Shown here: one piece after another, positions 1 through 8,536 of the stretch
How the letters are laid out: every line of letters begins with the position of its first letter
Position numbering within the stretch: the stretch's first letter is position 1
Source: an uncultured Clostridium sp.
Lineage (GTDB): Bacteria; Bacillota; Clostridia; TANB77; CAG-508
Length of the DNA: 49,446 bases
Direction: 5' to 3'
NCBI GenBank assembly: GCA_948471115.1
Contig: CAOKRJ010000007.1
Coordinates: forward strand, 1 to 49,446
The notes under the pieces: generated by a model
What the model was told of the DNA's origin: nothing
The model's database searches: none
What the model saw: only the letters and a program-made list of their open reading frames with translations
Translations under genes and position numbers: made by a program

Positions 1-342
1 AAAATAACAATAGAACAAGATTTTTATGCACAAATATATACATTTAATGTATTACAAGATATGAAGAATACTAATACAAAACAAATACAAGAGAAACAAT
101 TAAACAAAAATTTAAAATACAAGTACAAAGTAAATATTAATATATTAGCAGGATGGCTAAAAAACATATTGATAGCAGTAATGTTTACCAAAGATGGAGA
201 AGAGCAAGAAAAATTATACAATATAATTGTAGAAAAAGCAGAAAGAAATTTAGTAGCAATAAAACCTAATAAAACTAATATTAGAAAACCATACACAAGT
301 AGAAAAAATAAATATAGAACAAACCTCAGAAATAATATGTAA
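1..342 (+). CDS. C-terminal end of a DDE transposase, probably IS4-type (start outside window)
   Basis: The reading frame is open from base 1, so the 5' part of the gene lies upstream of the window. The 113 visible residues contain a DFYAQIYTFNVLQD stretch, then a basic KYKYKVN segment, and end in a basic tail (RKPYTSRKNKYRTNLRNNM). From memory this tail is typical of IS4-family transposases of Clostridia, where the E of IEQDFYAQ would be the last acidic residue of the DDE triad. The 93-residue frame starting at the ATG at 61 is only an internal Met of this frame. No terminal inverted repeat can be identified because the left end is missing. Whether the element is complete cannot be judged. 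Confidence 0.65.
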   Translation, partial: KITIEQDFYAQIYTFNVLQDMKNTNTKQIQEKQLNKNLKYKYKVNINILAGWLKNILIAVMFTKDGEEQEKLYNIIVEKAERNLVAIKPNKTNIRKPYTSRKNKYRTNLRNNM

Positions 343-418
343 ACAAATATAAACAATATTTTGGGGTAAGGGGATTTGTGTGGCAAAAAATCAACAATGC
401 CATCAGGTTAAGACTTAT

Positions 419-690
419 GTCAAATACAATGATAACTTAATTTTCTTAAGTTGACAGTATTGTGGTGGTGTGAGAGGACACTGAATAAAATAATTATTCA
501 GTTCCTACTCGACTAGGTAGGGTTTAAGAATGATTAAGATTCTACTGGGGGTGTGTAAGATTTACCATTAGCACAAGTTTGCTTTATGGATACTTCCTAA
601 TCTCCGACGATTACATCATTAATTAAAATATGAGATGTATCACCACGAGAATTGTAGGTAAAAAATGAATTGTATCTGAGCCACTTCTTT
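419..690 (+). ncRNA. Candidate structured non-coding RNA (possibly raiA-type)
   Basis: This stretch has no credible reading frame but is rich in perfect stems: 434-440 with 446-452, 481-488 with 494-501, and 504-508 with 517-521. Two longer-range pairings also fit: GTGGTG (462-467) with CACCAC (641-646), and TTTACC (561-566) with GGTAAA (657-662). It is less AT-rich than surrounding spacers and has purine-rich single-stranded joints such as GTGTGAGAGGACA at 468-480. The size and the clostridial host would suit the raiA motif RNA, but I cannot confirm that consensus from memory. The strand is inferred from the G-rich joints and could be wrong. Confidence 0.45.
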
Positions 691-808
691 TCTTCTAGTA
701 TAGTTCATCGCCATAAATACATATTTTAATTTAAAATATCATCAATATTATAACAAATTTTATGTTAATTGCAAATGAAAATAGAAAAATTTTCCAGACA
801 TTAATATA

Positions 809-848
809 AAAATAATCCTTAAAAGCAAGCTTTTAGGGATTATTTTTA
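809..848. terminator. Rho-independent terminator of purH, T-tracts on both strands
   Basis: An AAAATAATCC.TAAAAG arm pairs with CTTTTAGGGATTATTTTTA around a CAAG loop, directly after the purH stop. A-rich and T-rich flanks allow it to act in both directions. Confidence 0.85.
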
Positions 849-849
849 A

Positions 850-2400
850 TTAATGTCTAAAATGTCTCATACCTGTAAAAATCATACTAATTCCATACTC
901 ATTACATTTATCTATTGAATCTTGGTCACGTACAGAGCCACCTGGTTGAATAATTGCGGTTATTCCAGCATTGTGAGCTGCCTCAACACAATCATCAAAA
1001 GGGAAGAAAGCATCAGATGCTAAAACTGCACCCTTTGTTACACCAGGAGCAATAAGTTCTTCAGCATGTTCAAAACATTGTTTTGCTGCCCAAATTCTAT
1101 TTACTTGTCCAGGTCCAATTCCGATTGTTTGTTTATCTTTAGCAATAGCAATACCATTTGATTTAACATATTTTACAACCTTCCAAGCAAACATCATATC
1201 TTCTAACTCTTTATCAGTAGGTTTTCTATCAGTAACAACAGTATAATCCTCCAATAACTTAGAATCTATAGTTTGAACTATTATTCCACCATTAATTTTT
1301 TTAATATCATAACTTCCCTCAGGTTGTTTAACTGTTATATCAGGTAATTCTAATAATCTTAAATTCTTTTTAGACTTTAGTAATTCTAATGCTTCTGGTG
1401 CAAAAGAAGGAGCAACAATAACCTCTAAGAAAATTTCCTTCATTTCTGTAGCAAGTTCCATAGTAACCTCACGATTTACTGTAACTATTCCACCAAATAT
1501 TGAGGTTTTATCAGCACTAAATGCCTTTTTCCAAGCTGTATAAATATTTTCTTTATCACTACCAACACCACATGGATTTCCATGTTTACAAGCAACTACA
1601 GTTGGTTCATCAAACTCTTTTAATAGCTCTAATGCACCATTAGTATCATTTATATTATTAAAAGATAATTCTTTACCATTTAATTGTTTTGCAACGGTTA
1701 AAGAACCTGTACATTTTCCAATTTCTTTATATAAAGCACCTAATTGATGAGGATTTTCACCATATCTCATTTCTTGTACCTTTTCATAAGTCAAAGTTAG
1801 TTCGTTAGGGAAAGAGGTGTCCTTTCTTTCCTTTTTTAAATAATTGCAAATCATTGCATCATAATTTGCAGTATGTTCAAAAACTTTATTCATCAAGTAA
1901 AACTTAGTGTCAAGACTAACTTGTCCATTAGATTTGAATTCATCTAAAACTTTAGCATAATCAGAAGGATCTGTAATAACGCTAACATCCTGATAATTCT
2001 TAGCAGCACTACGTAACATTGTAGGACCACCGATGTCAATATTTTCAACACATTCTTCGCGAGTCACATTATCCTTTAAAATAGTAGATTTAAAAGGATA
2101 TAAATTTACAATTACAAAATCAATAGTATCAATACCCAAATCATGTAATTGTTTCATATGTGTTTCTTTAGAACGCATAGCCAAAATGCCTGCGTGAACT
2201 TTAGGGTGTAAAGTTTTAACCCTACCATCCAAACACTCAGGAAAACCAGTAAGTTCAGAAATCTCAGTAACCTTTAACCCCTCTTCCATTAATTTTTTAT
2301 AAGTACCACCAGTAGAAATAATTTCTATACCAAGAGCTTGTAATTCTTTTGCAAAATCAACAATACCTGTTTTATCAGATACACTAATTAGAGCCTTCAT
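850..2400 (-). CDS. purH: Bifunctional AICAR formyltransferase / IMP cyclohydrolase
   Basis: PurH carries out the last two steps of de novo IMP synthesis: formylation of AICAR with 10-formyl-THF, then ring closure. The 516 residues match the usual length. The N-terminal MGS-like cyclohydrolase domain (about 1-190) has [24 protein letters not shown] (59-73) and NLYPF. The transformylase part has MRYGENPHQ (211-219), the catalytic KHGNPCG (272-278) and a C-terminal [10 protein letters not shown]. It is monocistronic, with its own promoter and terminator. purM lies 40 kb away, so purine genes are not one operon here. No purine riboswitch was seen upstream. Confidence 0.97.
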   Translation of the reverse strand: MKALISVSDKTGIVDFAKELQALGIEIISTGGTYKKLMEEGLKVTEISELTGFPECLDGRVKTLHPKVHAGILAMRSKETHMKQLHDLGIDTIDFVIVNLYPFKSTILKDNVTREECVENIDIGGPTMLRSAAKNYQDVSVITDPSDYAKVLDEFKSNGQVSLDTKFYLMNKVFEHTANYDAMICNYLKKERKDTSFPNELTLTYEKVQEMRYGENPHQLGALYKEIGKCTGSLTVAKQLNGKELSFNNINDTNGALELLKEFDEPTVVACKHGNPCGVGSDKENIYTAWKKAFSADKTSIFGGIVTVNREVTMELATEMKEIFLEVIVAPSFAPEALELLKSKKNLRLLELPDITVKQPEGSYDIKKINGGIIVQTIDSKLLEDYTVVTDRKPTDKELEDMMFAWKVVKYVKSNGIAIAKDKQTIGIGPGQVNRIWAAKQCFEHAEELIAPGVTKGAVLASDAFFPFDDCVEAAHNAGITAIIQPGGSVRDQDSIDKCNEYGISMIFTGMRHFRH

Positions 2401-2435
2401 AAAATCATCCTTTCAATATCGTTTTTAATATATAT

Positions 2436-2463
2436 ATTATATCAGTTATTTTACAAAATGCAA
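2436..2463 (-). promoter_or_regulatory. purH promoter
   Basis: On the minus strand TTGCAT, 16 bases, TATAAT. The -10 box lies about 35 bases upstream of the purH ATG; AAAGGA precedes the start. Confidence 0.65.
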
Positions 2464-2470
2464 GAAAAAC

Positions 2471-2497
2471 GCACATAGGGGACGTAAAAAAATGTGC
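2471..2497. repeat. Short palindromic repeat GCACAT...ATGTGC, copy 1
   Basis: GCACAT pairs with ATGTGC around a core AGGGGACGTAAAAAA. A near copy lies at 45199-45225, and a degenerate one at about 27025-27056. It lies between purH and the next plus-strand gene. Confidence 0.6.
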
Positions 2498-2616
2498 AAA
2501 AATTGGGGGTGATAAACAAAAAATACCACTAAACAAAATGAATAGCAGTATTTATTGGGAGCCTTAATATATTAAAATTTATATTATGGCTAAGATTATT
2601 GTAACATATCCATATT

Positions 2617-2667
2617 ATGACGTCAAGTAAAATGACATCATATTTATTGACTATTTTTTCATATAAT
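2617..2667 (+). promoter_or_regulatory. Direct-repeat operator and -10 box upstream of the ribbon-helix-helix gene
   Basis: ATGACGTCA (2617-2625) and ATGACATCA (2632-2640) are 9-mers differing at one base, 15 bases apart. TATAAT follows at 2662-2667. The second repeat covers the expected -35 position and no good -35 hexamer is seen, which would suit repression or activation by the product of the next gene. Confidence 0.5.
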
Positions 2668-2702
2668 TAGGAAGACTACTAATATGAAAGGATAAAATAA
2701 AT

Positions 2703-2870
2703 ATGAAAAAATTTGATGTTCAAGAATATGCAGATAATGAAATAGAAAGAGTTACACTAAGAATTACACATAAACAAAAGGAGCAATTAGCACAGATAGC
2801 ACAAAATGAAAATATTAGCTTGAATACATTAATAGTAAGATGTATTGATTACGCTTTAAAGAATAAATAA
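2703..2870 (+). CDS. Small ribbon-helix-helix (Arc/HicB-antitoxin-like) DNA-binding protein
   Basis: This is a 55-residue protein. RVTLRIT (residues 17-23) would be the DNA-contacting beta strand; KQKEQLAQIAQNENISLN and TLIVRCIDYALKNK would be the two helices. The pattern strand, helix with LxxxA, ISLNxLI turn, helix is that of Arc/CopG/HicB-type regulators. The start is set by AAAGGA eight bases or so upstream. No toxin gene is evident next to it. A frame after a strong GGGAGG site at 2881-2886 would need a non-AUG start and gives about 24-35 hydrophobic residues, so a small membrane toxin is possible but unsupported. Likely self-regulating through the repeats at 2617-2640. Confidence 0.75.
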   Translation: MKKFDVQEYADNEIERVTLRITHKQKEQLAQIAQNENISLNTLIVRCIDYALKNK

Positions 2871-2960
2871 AAGCGATTGTAGGGAGGATAAAAATTACAG
2901 ATAAAGCATATTTTATAATAACAACAATGTTAAAATCTATATTTATATTTTTAAAATCAT

Positions 2961-2980
2961 ACTTACAAACACAAATTTAT
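2961..2980. repeat. Solo terminal inverted repeat of the TATAAATTTGTG element family
   Basis: ACAAACACAAATTTAT matches the right-hand terminal repeat of the complete copy at 32765-32993. No partner is found close by. Confidence 0.55.
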
Positions 2981-3025
2981 TGTGAATTTATTACCACCTG
3001 AATTGTATCAAAATTGATAAAAATA

Positions 3026-3054
3026 TTGCAAATACAGTAATTTTATGGTACAAT
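3026..3054 (+). promoter_or_regulatory. Promoter of the orphan gene at 3104
   Basis: TTGCAA, 17 bases, TACAAT. The start codon lies 50 bases after the -10 box, preceded by AAAGGAGGAG. Confidence 0.7.
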
Positions 3055-3103
3055 TATTATGGTAACTATGTAAATCGCATAAAGAGCAAAAAGGAGGAGA
3101 ATT

Positions 3104-3571
3104 ATGCGGAAAGAAGAACCATTTAACCCAAATTGTCTCAGTGGAATTCTGAGGTCTTTTATGGAACCATGGTATGAGGATAAGGGTACGTATGCTGACT
3201 TTTGTAATGAATTGGAGAATATCCTTCGGACTACCAAAAGCTATGAGTGGCACCAAAAGCCTAAGGACGATGTTGTCCTGGGTGAGGCATGGGAGCTACG
3301 AATAGGGGAGTTCTATCACAAGCATACAGTACATAAATTCACGTATTTGTATGCGGAATATGATCCAGAACATGAGGTGGTTATCGGTTTACATGACCAT
3401 AAGGAGCCATTTCATGGAGGAAAGCAGATAAAAAAGGTGAAGGAATGGTATTTCTTCCCTGACGGCAAAATCGAATTTTGCAATAAGGATCAATTTCACC
3501 AACTTGTCAATCGTTATCGCAAGCCAATATATGTGCTTTCAGTTAAGGTTATGAGTAATGCTGAACATTAA
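3104..3571 (+). CDS. Orphan protein of unknown function with foreign codon use
   Basis: I do not recognise this 155-residue protein. It is soluble, without signal peptide or membrane segment, and rich in aromatic residues and histidine (FYHKHTVHKF, IGLHDHKEPFHGG), with a YFFPDGKIEF strand-like segment. Codons such as CTG, GAG, GGG and CGG are common, so the GC content by eye is near 40-45%, well above its neighbours. It has its own promoter, a very strong ribosome site (AAAGGAGGAG, 3091-3100) and its own terminator. Together these suggest a recently acquired single-gene cassette. The gene at 26488 has the same build. Function unknown. Confidence 0.7.
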   Translation: MRKEEPFNPNCLSGILRSFMEPWYEDKGTYADFCNELENILRTTKSYEWHQKPKDDVVLGEAWELRIGEFYHKHTVHKFTYLYAEYDPEHEVVIGLHDHKEPFHGGKQIKKVKEWYFFPDGKIEFCNKDQFHQLVNRYRKPIYVLSVKVMSNAEH

Positions 3572-3601
3572 GTGTTTCGCATAAAAAATTCTCAAATCCA
3601 G

Positions 3602-3645
3602 AACTGCATTCTTAGACAGATTTGTCGAGGAATGCAGTTTTTTCT
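3602..3645 (+). terminator. Rho-independent terminator
   Basis: AACTGCATTC pairs with GAATGCAGTT, followed by TTTTTTCTTATTTTTC. It lies 30 bases after the stop of the orphan gene. Confidence 0.85.
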
Positions 3646-3676
3646 TATTTTTCTTTTATTTATATAAAATATAAGA

Positions 3677-4151
3677 TATAAATTTGTGTTTGTTGGTAGG
3701 ATTATATGTTTTTGAATTTATACAAAATTATAAATATACGTTGTAGGGGCACCGTTTGCGGGAATACCTACGATAAATTTGGCTCTGCCAAATTTAACTG
3801 GGCTCGAAGAGAGACATGACACCACTGTGCCCTTGAAATTACAGAAATTTAAACCTTTATGTTGATAACAAATATATTGCAATCGATTGTAGGGGCGCAC
3901 AGTGTGCGTCCGACGAATTGTAGAAATTTTAAATTTATATTATTTATTTTAATATTAAATGTAATAGGTATATAATAAAAATATTATAATTTCTATTTTC
4001 AATTAGCAGACACAAGTCTTGCCCCTAAAATTAATTGAAACATATTAATGATTAATGTTTAATTTTATATTATTTTACGGACGCACACTGTGCGCCCCTA
4101 CAATCAAAAATTACAATCATAAGAAATCACCCCTAAAAACACAAATTTATA
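3677..4151. repeat. Composite MITE-like element, about 475 bp
   Basis: It is bounded by TATAAATTTGTGTTTGTTGG and its inverted counterpart ending ACACAAATTTATAA. The first 70 bases are the reverse complement of the right end of the 32765-32993 element. Inside are three members of the TGTAGGGGC family: 3742 onward (ACCGTTTGCGGGAATACC ... CACCACTGTGCCC), 3888-3913 (GCGCACAGTGTGCG) and its inverse at 4078-4103. No transposase gene is present. Confidence 0.7.
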
Positions 4152-4184
4152 AAAAAATTACTCAACAAAAAAATTTACATAAAA

Positions 4185-4213
4185 TTGACACTTTGTTTAA
4201 AATGTGGTAACAT
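4185..4213 (+). promoter_or_regulatory. Promoter of the 4245 gene
   Basis: TTGACA, 17 bases, TAACAT, about 30 bases upstream of the chosen start. Confidence 0.65.
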
Positions 4214-4244
4214 ATATTTATAGAATTAGAGAGGAATGATATAT

Positions 4245-4667
4245 ATGGCAACATTTAAAAAAGTTATGTTTTATGGAATAGTAATAGTAGTATTTGCGAT
4301 ATTTACAGATTGCATGATAAAAGTTGGACTAAGGAATACATATAAAACAATATCAGGAGAAATAAAACAAACAACGCCAGAAATAATAATGAGTGAAGTA
4401 AAAACAACAGATGTAAATGGATATGCAAAAGGAAAAATAAAAAATAATTCAGAAAAAGATATAGAAAGAACATATATAAAATTAGACTTATATTCTAAAA
4501 GGGATGTAAACTTAGGAACTGAGTATTTAGAAATTAATAATTTAAAAGTAGGGAAAGAACAGGAATTTGAAATAAATTACAGATATTCAAATGTAAATCA
4601 TTATGAAATAACAGTTATGGACAGTAAAACATTTTTAAAAGAACAGTTTTCAAACAATAATATATGA
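4245..4667 (+). CDS. Membrane-anchored extracytoplasmic protein of unknown function (FxLYD-like)
   Basis: The 140 residues begin with one membrane segment or uncleaved signal (about 8-25, YGIVIVVFAIFTDCMI). Then follows an extracytoplasmic beta domain in which GYAKGKIKNNSEKDIERTYI, LDLYSKRDVNLGTEYL and VGKEQEFEINYRYSN resemble the FxLYD-type folds of secreted Firmicute proteins: KNNS followed by alternating strands. The start at 4245 (MATFKK) is preferred to the ATG at 4236 because GAGAGG ends ten bases before the former and only one before the latter. It stands alone with its own promoter and terminator. Function unknown. Confidence 0.7.
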   Translation: MATFKKVMFYGIVIVVFAIFTDCMIKVGLRNTYKTISGEIKQTTPEIIMSEVKTTDVNGYAKGKIKNNSEKDIERTYIKLDLYSKRDVNLGTEYLEINNLKVGKEQEFEINYRYSNVNHYEITVMDSKTFLKEQFSNNNI

Positions 4668-4711
4668 AAAATAGAAAAGGGGACATAGGATGTTCTCTTT
4701 TCTATTTTTAA
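4668..4711 (+). terminator. Rho-independent terminator
   Basis: A long stem, AAAATAGAAAAGGGGACAT with ATGTTCTCTTTTCTATTTT, starts at the stop codon of the 4245 gene and ends in T residues. Confidence 0.85.
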
Positions 4712-4727
4712 GAAATTGGAACACTTT

Positions 4728-4790
4728 TAAATTTGTGTTTGTAGGGATCATGAATTTTTAGGTAAAATTTAAAATTTATATACAAATTTC
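4728..4790. repeat. Left end of the TATAAATTTGTG element family
   Basis: AAATTTGTGTTTGTAGGGAT, then GAATTTTTAGGTAAAATTT, matches the left 55 bases of the 32765 element; the rest is missing. Confidence 0.55.
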
Positions 4791-4819
4791 TTTACAAAAG
4801 TTTTAAAGAATTATATAAT
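4791..4819 (+). promoter_or_regulatory. Promoter of the murE-mraY-ftsW-murG operon
   Basis: TTTACA, 17 bases, TATAAT, about 50 bases upstream of the murE start. The -35 box abuts the end of the repeat fragment. Confidence 0.65.
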
Positions 4820-4868
4820 ATACGATGACCTATAATATAATTATATTATGGAAGGGGAGAATAAATCT

Positions 4869-6344
4869 ATGATATTAAGAAATATTTTAAGTGGAATCAC
4901 TGGAATTAAAGCAAAAGGCGATGTAGATGTAGAAATAAAAAAGATTACAAGTAACTCAAAAGAGGTAATAAAAGACTCTTTATTTATTGCAATAAATGGT
5001 TATGAAACAGATGGGCATGAATATATAGAAAATGCAATAGAAAATGGTGCTACTGCTATAATGATACAAGAAGGATATGACTATAGAAAAATTACTACTA
5101 ATGATACTATAACAATATTAATGGTACCAAATACTAGAATTGCAGAAGCAATATGTGCATCAAACTATTTTGGAAATCCAGACAAAAAGTTAAAAATAAT
5201 AGGAGTTACAGGAACAAAAGGAAAAACAACAACTACATTTATGATAAAAGAAATATTAGAAAAACAAGGTAAAAAAGTAGGTCTTATAGGAACAGTTGCA
5301 TCATATATAAATGGTAAAAAAATAGAAGATTCAGACAGAACAACACCAGATAGTATACACTTATATGAATTACTAAAAAAGATGGTAGACGAAAAATGCG
5401 AAATAGCAATTATGGAAGTATCTTCACAAAGTCTAAAATTAAATAGAGTATATGGGTTACATTTTGATGTCGGAGTATTTACAAATCTTTCAGAAGACCA
5501 TATCAGTCCAAAAGAACATCCAGATATGGAAGACTATTTTACATCAAAATTAAAACTATTTGATGTATGTGATATAGCTTATGTAAATGCAGACGATTTA
5601 TATGGTCAAAGAGTAATACATGAAGCAAAATGTGAAATAAAAACATATGGAATAGACAATGCAGCAGACAATTTTGCAAAAGATATTACAATAACAAATT
5701 CATATGCAGATTTCAAACAAAAACTTTACGGAAAAAATGAAAGAATAAAAGTAGGAATACCAGGAAGATTTAGTATCTACAATGCACTTGCAGCAATATG
5801 TGTATGTGTAAAATTTGATGCTACAGTAGAAGCAATAAAAGAAGCATTACCAGAAATAAAAGTTCCAGGAAGAAGTGAATTAATACCAAACAAAAAAGAA
5901 CTTACAATTATGGTAGACTATGCACATTCACCAAAAAGTTTAGAAAGTATTTTACTAGCAGTTTCAGCATATACTAGAGGAAGAGTAATTTCTGTTTTTG
6001 GATGTGGAGGAGATAGAGACGTAAGTAAAAGACCTGTAATGGGTGAAATATCAGGAAGAGTCGCAGACTATACTATAATTACATCAGATAATCCAAGAAC
6101 TGAAGAACCAGAAAAAATAATAAATCAGATAGAAGAAGGAATAAAAACAACAAAAGGTAAATATGAATGTATAGTAGATAGATATGAAGCTATAAAAAAA
6201 GCAATAAAAATGGCAAATAAAAATGATATAATTGTTCTTGCAGGAAAAGGACATGAACCATACCAAGAGATAAATCATAAGAAGAATCCATTTGATGAAA
6301 GAATAATTGTAAACGAAATAATAAATGAAATGGAGAAAAAATAG
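4869..6344 (+). CDS. murE: UDP-MurNAc-tripeptide synthetase (meso-DAP-adding)
   Basis: MurE adds the third amino acid to UDP-MurNAc-L-Ala-D-Glu in the cytoplasm. The 491 residues show the ATP-binding GVTGTKGKTTTT, the central-domain DHISPKEHPDMEDYFTSK segment with TNLSEDH, and SDNPRTEEP. A DNPR motif marks meso-diaminopimelate specificity in this family (lysine enzymes differ here). The ATG at 4848 is less likely because AAGGGGAG (4852-4859) lies inside it and is correctly placed for the ATG at 4869. First gene of the peptidoglycan operon; mraY starts two bases after its stop, so the two are probably translationally coupled. Confidence 0.96.
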   Translation: MILRNILSGITGIKAKGDVDVEIKKITSNSKEVIKDSLFIAINGYETDGHEYIENAIENGATAIMIQEGYDYRKITTNDTITILMVPNTRIAEAICASNYFGNPDKKLKIIGVTGTKGKTTTTFMIKEILEKQGKKVGLIGTVASYINGKKIEDSDRTTPDSIHLYELLKKMVDEKCEIAIMEVSSQSLKLNRVYGLHFDVGVFTNLSEDHISPKEHPDMEDYFTSKLKLFDVCDIAYVNADDLYGQRVIHEAKCEIKTYGIDNAADNFAKDITITNSYADFKQKLYGKNERIKVGIPGRFSIYNALAAICVCVKFDATVEAIKEALPEIKVPGRSELIPNKKELTIMVDYAHSPKSLESILLAVSAYTRGRVISVFGCGGDRDVSKRPVMGEISGRVADYTIITSDNPRTEEPEKIINQIEEGIKTTKGKYECIVDRYEAIKKAIKMANKNDIIVLAGKGHEPYQEINHKKNPFDERIIVNEIINEMEKK

Positions 6345-6346
6345 AA

Positions 6347-7300
6347 ATGAAATCGGAATTAAAGATACTAGTTGTATCATTTTGCATCACAGTAGTGCTT
6401 TCATTAATTATAATACCGATATTAAGAAAATTAAAAGTAGGTCAAATAGAAAGAAAAGAAGGACCTGTAAGTCATTTACAAAAGCAAGGAACACCCACAA
6501 TGGGAGGAATAATAATTGCAATAACAATTATTATCGTAGGAATATTTTTAGCAATAAAGATAAATGCGATAATTCCACTAATATTGGTATCATTAGGGTT
6601 TGGACTTATAGGATGTATAGATGATTCAACAAAATTGAGATATCAAAATACAAAAGGAATAAGCCCTTCAGCGAAAATGTTGGGATTACTTGTAATATCA
6701 GTAATATATGCACTAGTATTAACAAATACAGAAAAAATAGGAACACAAATACTAATACCAATAATTAATATATATATAAATATACCAATACTTATATATA
6801 TACCATTTGCAATATGCACAATGTTAGCAACAACAAATGCAATAAACTTAACAGATGGAATAGATGGATTATCTACTAGTGTTTCGATGATAATAGTAGC
6901 ATGTTTAACAGTAATAGGAATTATCAAAGGAGAACCAGAGGTAGCACTATTTGGGAGCTTAGTTAGTGGAGCGTGTTTAGGATTTTTAATGTTTAATTTA
7001 CACCCTGCAAAAGTATTTATGGGAGATACAGGCTCATTACTACTTGGAGGAGTTATCGTATCAATGGCACTATATTTAAAAATGCCATTAATATTAGTAA
7101 TAATTGCAATAGTACCAGTCTTAGAAACACTTTCAGTAATAATTCAAGTGTCATATTTTAGAAAGACAGGAAATAGAATATTTAAGATGGCACCATTACA
7201 TCATCACTTTGAATTATCAGGATGGAAAGAAAGTACAGTAGTTTCAGTATTTAGTCTAATTACATTAATTGCGTGTATAATAGGAATTTTAATTATTTGA
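6347..7300 (+). CDS. mraY: Phospho-MurNAc-pentapeptide transferase (lipid I synthesis)
   Basis: MraY transfers phospho-MurNAc-pentapeptide to undecaprenyl phosphate at the inner face of the membrane. The 317 residues have about ten membrane segments and the family motifs: GTPTMGG near residue 50, GCIDDSTK with the catalytic aspartates, NLTDGIDGL, FMGDTGSLLLGG and PLHHHFELSGW. It starts directly behind murE. murF, which usually lies between the two and makes the MraY substrate, is not here and must be elsewhere. Confidence 0.97.
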   Translation: MKSELKILVVSFCITVVLSLIIIPILRKLKVGQIERKEGPVSHLQKQGTPTMGGIIIAITIIIVGIFLAIKINAIIPLILVSLGFGLIGCIDDSTKLRYQNTKGISPSAKMLGLLVISVIYALVLTNTEKIGTQILIPIINIYINIPILIYIPFAICTMLATTNAINLTDGIDGLSTSVSMIIVACLTVIGIIKGEPEVALFGSLVSGACLGFLMFNLHPAKVFMGDTGSLLLGGVIVSMALYLKMPLILVIIAIVPVLETLSVIIQVSYFRKTGNRIFKMAPLHHHFELSGWKESTVVSVFSLITLIACIIGILII

Positions 7301-7335
7301 TAATTATATATGAGAGAAGGGAGAATGATATTAGC

Positions 7336-8478
7336 ATGACAAGACCAAATAAAAAAGTTTCAAATCAAGGTCAATTTGATTTCATTTTATTCATAACAGT
7401 ATTAGTCATGTTAGGGTTTGGTCTAGTAATGGTTTTATCTGCCAGTTCACCATCAGCATTATCAGAAGGTAAAACTAGTTATGCATATGTAACAACTCAA
7501 GCAATAAGTGCTGGAATTGGAATAATAGCTATGCTTGCTATATCAAAAATAGATTATAGAAGATGGGGGAAACTATATAGAGTAGCATATATTGGTTCTA
7601 TTTTAATACTTCTAGCGGTAAGAATTCCAGGTATCGGGCACTCAGCAAATGGAGCATATAGATGGATAAAAGTACCAGGTTTAAACTTTCAACCATCAGA
7701 ATTAGTAAAAATAGCAATGATTATATTTTTTGCTAGATATTTAACAGAACACAAAGCAGACTTAAATAAATTTTTTAAAGGATTTATTTGTCCATTATTA
7801 TGGGTAGCACCAATCATAGTCATATTAGTGTTTGTGCAATCACACTTGAGCGCTTCAGTAATTATAATTATGATTGTAGTAATACTAATGTTAATGGCCG
7901 GAACAAAAATGAAATATTTTATAACAGTTGGAGCTCCAATAGCTGGAATAGGAGGAATTGCACTTTACATATTAGCGAAATACTTTGAAAGTGGAGCATA
8001 TAGATTAGCAAGAATAACATCATTTATGGATCCATGGGCTGACCCAACAGGTAAAGGATGGCAAGTAATACAGAGTCTGTATGCAATAGGTTCAGGGGGA
8101 CTATTTGGAGTAGGATTAGGAAATAGTACACAAAAATATTTATATCTGCCAGAGCCACAAAATGATTTCATATTTTCAGTTATTGCAGAAGAATTAGGAT
8201 TTGTCGGATGTTTAGCAGTAATGCTATTGTTTGGAATATTTATTTGGAGAGGAGTACTAATCGCAATGAAAGCACCAGACACATTTGGAAGTTTAGTTGC
8301 AATAGGAATAACATCACTAATAGGATTACAAGCAATAATAAATATAGCGGTTGTTACATCATCTATGCCAAACACAGGAATGCCATTACCATTTTTCAGC
8401 TATGGAGGAACAGCACTATTAATATTATTATGTGCAGTAGGAATACTACTGAACATATCGAGATATCAAAAACAATAA
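7336..8478 (+). CDS. ftsW: SEDS-family peptidoglycan polymerase of cell division
   Basis: A 380-residue membrane protein with ten predicted segments. Family motifs include FGLVMVLSASS, RWIKVPGLNFQPSEL, the long periplasmic loop carrying ITSFMDPWADPTGKGWQ, the SLYAIGSGGLFGVGLG segment, and the C-terminal GMPLPFFSYGGTALL. Its place between mraY and murG points to FtsW rather than RodA. The start at 7336 (MTRPNKK) is chosen because AAGGGAGA lies 12 bases upstream; an in-frame ATG at 7273 lies inside mraY. murD, often found between mraY and ftsW, is absent. The stop codon abuts a TGTAGGGGC repeat. Confidence 0.93.
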   Translation: MTRPNKKVSNQGQFDFILFITVLVMLGFGLVMVLSASSPSALSEGKTSYAYVTTQAISAGIGIIAMLAISKIDYRRWGKLYRVAYIGSILILLAVRIPGIGHSANGAYRWIKVPGLNFQPSELVKIAMIIFFARYLTEHKADLNKFFKGFICPLLWVAPIIVILVFVQSHLSASVIIIMIVVILMLMAGTKMKYFITVGAPIAGIGGIALYILAKYFESGAYRLARITSFMDPWADPTGKGWQVIQSLYAIGSGGLFGVGLGNSTQKYLYLPEPQNDFIFSVIAEELGFVGCLAVMLLFGIFIWRGVLIAMKAPDTFGSLVAIGITSLIGLQAIINIAVVTSSMPNTGMPLPFFSYGGTALLILLCAVGILLNISRYQKQ

Positions 8479-8503
8479 TGTAGGGGCGCCCTTCGGGCGT
8501 CCG
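8479..8503. repeat. TGTAGGGGC palindromic repeat inside an operon
   Basis: GGGGCGCCC-TTCG-GGGCGTCC forms a tight hairpin with a UUCG loop, beginning one base after the ftsW stop and lying before murG. Confidence 0.75.
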
Positions 8504-8536
8504 TTTATTAGAAACAACAAGAAAAGGAGGAACAAT

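Noticed and set aside
2883-2997. Small membrane toxin downstream of the ribbon-helix-helix gene
   Set aside because: The frame after GGGAGG needs an ATT or ATA start; the first ATG leaves 24 residues and the end lies in a MITE terminal repeat.
3718-3900. 60-residue minus-strand frame MRPYNRLQY...
   Set aside because: It lies wholly within the composite repeat element and is made of repeat sequence.
6325-6624. 99-residue frame inside mraY
   Set aside because: Out-of-frame shadow of mraY, with no independent ribosome site and an implausible composition.
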